17,511 nucleotides of DNA, taken from the NCBI GenBank assembly GCA_041656295.1, contig JBBADV010000027.1, forward strand, positions 1 to 17,511. Reading direction: 5' to 3'. The notes beneath the pieces are model-generated. The model was not told where the DNA came from. It ran no database searches and worked only from the letters and a program-made list of their open reading frames with translations. The translations under genes and the position numbers were made by a program. Position 1 is the first letter of the stretch, and the number at the start of each line of letters is the position of its first letter. The stretch comes from Kiritimatiellales bacterium. GTDB taxonomy: Bacteria; Verrucomicrobiota; Kiritimatiellia; Kiritimatiellales; Tichowtungiaceae. Below are positions 14,151-17,511 of the stretch, one piece after another.

Positions 14151-16013
14151 TCACTTACATGCCACCGATTGAGACCCTGACAAACGAATGTAGATATTAA
14201 TTTCTTCGCCGGCAGAAGCTGGAATTTGCAACTCAATCCTCTTTAAATTTTTAATTTGCTTATCCAGCGCTAATGGTGGCGGATCAAGAGATATAATGGT
14301 AAACGGGATGGACGGATGTGATAGATTCTGTAACTCCAATTCTTTTTCATCAATTCTAAGTTTTGCCCCTTCTGACATGATTTCAGTATCGGCAATAGTT
14401 ATGAATTGCCAAGTGACAAGTTCTGTTTTTTCTGCCGGAATAATTTGATCCTGAACAGTAAGTGATATCGAACTATCTTTGGTAAATGTTCGTAAGGCAC
14501 GTTTTGTCAAATCACCGAAAGAAGCTGTCATATCAAAAATCACTATCGGCTTGTCACCGTCTCTGAAATCAATCAATTCGGTTTTACCGTCAACTCGGTA
14601 TGACTGATTGTTAATGGTGATTGTGCTGTGACCAAAATTATTTTTTGTGAGCAGAGTCCAGCGCTGACTATTCTGTGTAGCGCTCCATAAATCAAATCCT
14701 GTCTTTTCAATATTATAATAACTCTGATTTCCACAATCGATTCCCCAGCGAACCCCATCCAGCTCAAAAATAAAAGAGCCTCCATCCATGTTTCCATGAT
14801 TGAGCTCTGCCTTGCCACCGACAGCTGCAAAATAATAATGCCGAGGGTCGTTGTTACCACCAGTAAAGACTGCAACCGGCTTGAGGCCCCGCGCACACCA
14901 TGCAGTAGGCAGTTCAGAAGCAGTCGTCTGTTCATACTGCGCAAGCCAGATCAGACAGAGTCCCATAAAGCGCCCCGGATAGCCTATTTTACCAAGGGGG
15001 CGAAGAAATCGGTTTTTCTGGTAATAAACCGCATCGCCGGTCCGGGCGGCAAACCACGCCAGAGTGATTTCATCATTGTTGCAAACATCTGCGCAGTCAG
15101 AATAATTGTAGTACCCATTTGACGATTCGGTCATTAGCCGGAAAAGAGCACTTTCCATAAATCCAGGAGAGTCTGAAAGTCCAAAATCTGTGCCGAATGC
15201 ATTTTCCAGCATAGAGATGGTGATGACCGTATAGATGGTCCCGTATTCCCAATAAGACGGGCCTTCAGGATAAATACCGTCCGGTGCATAATCCGCAAGT
15301 GGATTTTGCAGGCTGTCAAGCGCTCGCCGAATTGTTTTTGCTGCTAATTGCGGTTCACGTTCTGCAATAGTAAGCGCCGCAGCAATCAATCCCCCATGAC
15401 AGACTTGGCTCCAGTTATGTGATACATTCATCCACCATGTGTCTTTATTATCCAAAAAACTGGGGTTAATCGCTTTTTCGATCAGCGCATCCATCGCCAA
15501 ATCAATTGTTTCCCAAGGGAGATCGCCTGCCGTCCAATCAAGTGCAAGCGATACCGCCAGTGCCATTTCACCGACGTCAAGGAAATGTTCTGGATTCCAG
15601 TCAGAAAAATTACATACAGAAACAACCTCATCATTCAAACGCGCCAGTATCTTTGGATCTTTCTCTATACAGTACACTATGCCCAAGACGTTAATACGGT
15701 AAAGTTCTCTTCGGGAAATACCCAGCATCCTGTGCCCAAGCTTGACTCGCTCTTGGAGAGGCTGAGTCTGCACAGTTTTTGCATGCATTTTTAAAAGAGT
15801 GTATACATTTTTAATAGCTGGATCAGTTATTATTTTTTCTTTTAACCTCTGCTTGACCTCCGGTGTCAGCACCAAACGAGGTCGCGTATGATTTAGATGT
15901 GTGTTAAGATATTCTTCCGTCATAGGATTAAATATCATTTGCTTCGCAAAGATTTGTCCTGCACCAAACAGGGCAACAATAATGCAAAATTTATTAAATC
16001 GTAATTGCTTCAT
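14151..16013 (-). CDS. Secreted heparinase II/III-family polysaccharide lyase-like protein
   Basis: Protein of 620 aa with signal peptide MKQLRFNKFCIIVALFGAGQIFA. The ATG at 16013 is chosen because AGGA stands 6-8 nt before it; an ATG two codons upstream touches that site. An alpha-helical toroid domain spans about 40-370, with NVSHNWSQVCHGG (196-208) and YPEGPSYWEYGTIY (248-261), the Asn/His and Tyr region used in catalysis in this lyase superfamily. The beta-sheet C-terminal domain begins about 375 and has LNHGNMDGGSF (404-414), VRWGIDCGNQSYYN (421-434) and NNFGHSTITIN. Family members cleave uronic-acid-containing glycans by beta-elimination. The usual HxH zinc pair reads H-G-N here. It is 14 bp from the upstream heparinase-like fusion and part of the same operon. 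The exact lyase family and glycan are not determinable by eye. Confidence 0.88.
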   Translation of the reverse strand: MKQLRFNKFCIIVALFGAGQIFAKQMIFNPMTEEYLNTHLNHTRPRLVLTPEVKQRLKEKIITDPAIKNVYTLLKMHAKTVQTQPLQERVKLGHRMLGISRRELYRINVLGIVYCIEKDPKILARLNDEVVSVCNFSDWNPEHFLDVGEMALAVSLALDWTAGDLPWETIDLAMDALIEKAINPSFLDNKDTWWMNVSHNWSQVCHGGLIAAALTIAEREPQLAAKTIRRALDSLQNPLADYAPDGIYPEGPSYWEYGTIYTVITISMLENAFGTDFGLSDSPGFMESALFRLMTESSNGYYNYSDCADVCNNDEITLAWFAARTGDAVYYQKNRFLRPLGKIGYPGRFMGLCLIWLAQYEQTTASELPTAWCARGLKPVAVFTGGNNDPRHYYFAAVGGKAELNHGNMDGGSFIFELDGVRWGIDCGNQSYYNIEKTGFDLWSATQNSQRWTLLTKNNFGHSTITINNQSYRVDGKTELIDFRDGDKPIVIFDMTASFGDLTKRALRTFTKDSSISLTVQDQIIPAEKTELVTWQFITIADTEIMSEGAKLRIDEKELELQNLSHPSIPFTIISLDPPPLALDKQIKNLKRIELQIPASAGEEINIYIRLSGSQSVACK

Positions 16014-16027
16014 GATCATTCCTTTCT

Positions 16028-17511
16028 TTAGGTCTCCGGCAAAGAAAGCTTTTTTCCAAAAATAAACAGTAATTGTGTTTTTTCAGGAATTATTCCGGAC
16101 TGCATCTGAATATCCTGCCTAAAGTCTCTGGTAAAATTTATCTTCCCTTTACAGGATATTTTTCCGCCTAATGCTCCCGTTCGGTTGAAGTAAATGTCCC
16201 ATTGACTGCCATCAGCAGTTAAGGTTACTCCATAGAAATCCTGTATTTGTAATAATTCTGTCATGGTCATCTCACCAATATTTTGATCAGTCACCTGCAG
16301 AACATGCAGAAAACAGTCATTAAGTTGTTGAGTAGAAGGCTGAACTTCAACTCGCCATCGTCCAGCAGTGTCATGTATTGCTTCTGCCATTTCTTCATCA
16401 GTAAATGGCAACGGCCAGTTACGGCCTGCTGACCAAAATTCTCTACCCGCGCCACCCACAGTTGATATGATGGAATTTACGGGCAGAAGAGTTCGGCAAA
16501 ACAATCGACGATTCTCGTGATCAGCGTAAAAAATATCTTCTTTTAACTGCGGCTGGTTCACCGTATGCAACAACCATGTTTTTGGATATTCTGAACGAAT
16601 ACTGTTAACGCGGTCAAAAATCACAAAATAATTCGGTCGCAGAAAAACCATCTGCCGTGTCACCAGACTGACCTTTTCCGGCAGATCGCCCCCGCCTCCA
16701 TGGAAATAGCAACCAGTAGCATCGCCTGCAACATACGTATAACTGGCATTGGTTTCAAAGGCTTCCAGCCGGGACCCTGTGAAATTATGCTGCCCGCCAT
16801 CCATAACAGATGCTTTCCCCCAATATGTTGTCGTTGGTTCATTTGTTTGATGAACGAGAATCGTGTTGTGAGCAACGCTTTGTATATAATAGTTTAAAAT
16901 ATGATCTCTATTTTTCTCTACCTCTCCCGACCGGTCTCCGCTATCCAGTGCTAAAAAACTATCATCTGAATAAATAGTAAAACTGAGTGCGTCATAATGA
17001 CGATGATGTTTCAACTCTCCTCCACAGGCAAACAGGCAATATACATTATGAGGGGGTTCAGGTATTGTTTCAAAAGTAAAGTTATTGATCGTCGCCTCTC
17101 CGACCTGCCTGTAATGGCCGAATTTGATGTACAGCTCTGATCCCGGTGCTGCTGCTGCAGTAACCGTGCTGCTCGTATAAAGAGAATTATTCAAAAAATA
17201 GTGCATAGACCACTCCGTGCCGATTGTATTAAGAATAATTGAAAGAGTGACATCTCCTCCGGTATAAAGTCTTTGTCTTTTAGTACTGCTGTCCGATACA
17301 GCCGTGACATCACCGTTGAGCTGAGCATAAAACCGTGAAAAACTATTCTTGTCCGGTGCATGTTCCAGTTCGTCGCCACTTGTACAAAAAGAAATGCCGC
17401 ACCATGCAGTGTTTGCGGTATCGATTGCTCCCATTGTAAACTCGGCTGTTAATTGATAAATCATGCCAGATTCCAATGTAAAAGGAAGCGCGGCGGAACT
17501 GTTTGCTGTAG
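16028..17511 (-). CDS. LamG-like domain fused to heparinase II/III C-terminal domain (5' end beyond window)
   Basis: The frame is open to the right edge (TANSSAALPFTLESGMIYQL), so the N-terminus is missing; 493 residues are visible, and the TTG at 17476 is not a believable start. Visible residues 1-148 look like the lectin-like beta-sandwich common in PEP-CTERM proteins of Verrucomicrobiota relatives: VTLSIILNTIGTEWSMHYFLNN, then LYIKFGHYRQVGEATINNFTF, ending in IPEP (149-152). Immediately after comes a heparinase II/III C-terminal domain: VYCLFACGGELKHHRHYDALSF (intact H-R-H), LALDSGDR, SVAHNTILVH, RQMVFLRPNYFVIFDRV. No alpha-toroid domain lies between the two parts. The product is presumably secreted. 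It is upstream of, and 14 bp from, the next heparinase-like gene. A lyase role is plausible only if a toroid exists upstream; otherwise it may bind glycan or be a deletion-derived chimera. Confidence 0.8.
   Translation of the reverse strand, partial: TANSSAALPFTLESGMIYQLTAEFTMGAIDTANTAWCGISFCTSGDELEHAPDKNSFSRFYAQLNGDVTAVSDSSTKRQRLYTGGDVTLSIILNTIGTEWSMHYFLNNSLYTSSTVTAAAAPGSELYIKFGHYRQVGEATINNFTFETIPEPPHNVYCLFACGGELKHHRHYDALSFTIYSDDSFLALDSGDRSGEVEKNRDHILNYYIQSVAHNTILVHQTNEPTTTYWGKASVMDGGQHNFTGSRLEAFETNASYTYVAGDATGCYFHGGGGDLPEKVSLVTRQMVFLRPNYFVIFDRVNSIRSEYPKTWLLHTVNQPQLKEDIFYADHENRRLFCRTLLPVNSIISTVGGAGREFWSAGRNWPLPFTDEEMAEAIHDTAGRWRVEVQPSTQQLNDCFLHVLQVTDQNIGEMTMTELLQIQDFYGVTLTADGSQWDIYFNRTGALGGKISCKGKINFTRDFRQDIQMQSGIIPEKTQLLFIFGKKLSLPET

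Overview
The window most resembles a polysaccharide-degrading bacterium of the PVC group (Kiritimatiellota, Lentisphaerota or Verrucomicrobiota). This is inferred from gene content only: a DUF3604/PHP protein, a UroD-like methyltransferase protein, a PocR-AraC regulator, an SGNH lipoprotein, a solute:sodium symporter, heparinase II/III-like proteins and a LamG-like domain of the kind found in PEP-CTERM proteins. No rRNA or universal marker gene is present to fix the taxon.

Left part (1-5.7 kb). Four genes run leftward: a ROK-like sugar kinase (3377-4747), a PIG-L/LmbE deacetylase (2342-3148), glucosamine-6-phosphate deaminase NagB (1515-2351, overlapping the deacetylase by 10 bp) and a DUF3604/PHP protein (1388 to beyond the left edge). 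An AraC regulator (about 4841-5683) diverges from the kinase. Together they look like an amino-sugar module: deacetylate, phosphorylate, deaminate to fructose-6-phosphate. Three intergenic repeat islands (1421-1549, 3172-3369, 5775-5858) interrupt the region. The middle one is a nested palindrome whose 40-nt hairpin core recurs in the third.

Middle part (6-10.25 kb). A UroD/MtaA-like protein (5999-7015) faces a divergent PocR-AraC regulator (7125-7940), whose 3' end overlaps a convergent SGNH-hydrolase lipoprotein (7918-8694). A gene-poor stretch (8695-9478) holds a palindrome, an isolated extended -10 promoter, a possible terminator and a weak small ORF. A tRNA-Arg(CCG) follows, then a 542-bp internally deleted and frameshifted IS5-family element with intact ends and a TA duplication.

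Right part (10.3-17.5 kb). Five leftward genes look like one carbohydrate-utilisation operon: a LamG/heparinase-C-terminal fusion (cut by the right edge), a secreted heparinase II/III-like lyase, a TIM-barrel sugar isomerase/epimerase, a secreted M14-type peptidase and an SSS symporter. Extracellular enzymes would cut a uronic-acid-containing or amino-sugar glycan, the symporter would import products, and the isomerase would feed them into metabolism.

Base composition changes sharply near 12.1 kb. To the left, DNA is crowded with CCGG-centred words, especially TTCCGGCG/CGCCGGAA. To the right this word was not found and the DNA is more AT-rich, suggesting that the peptidase-to-heparinase block was acquired separately. 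No CRISPR array, phage gene or clear defence system was seen.
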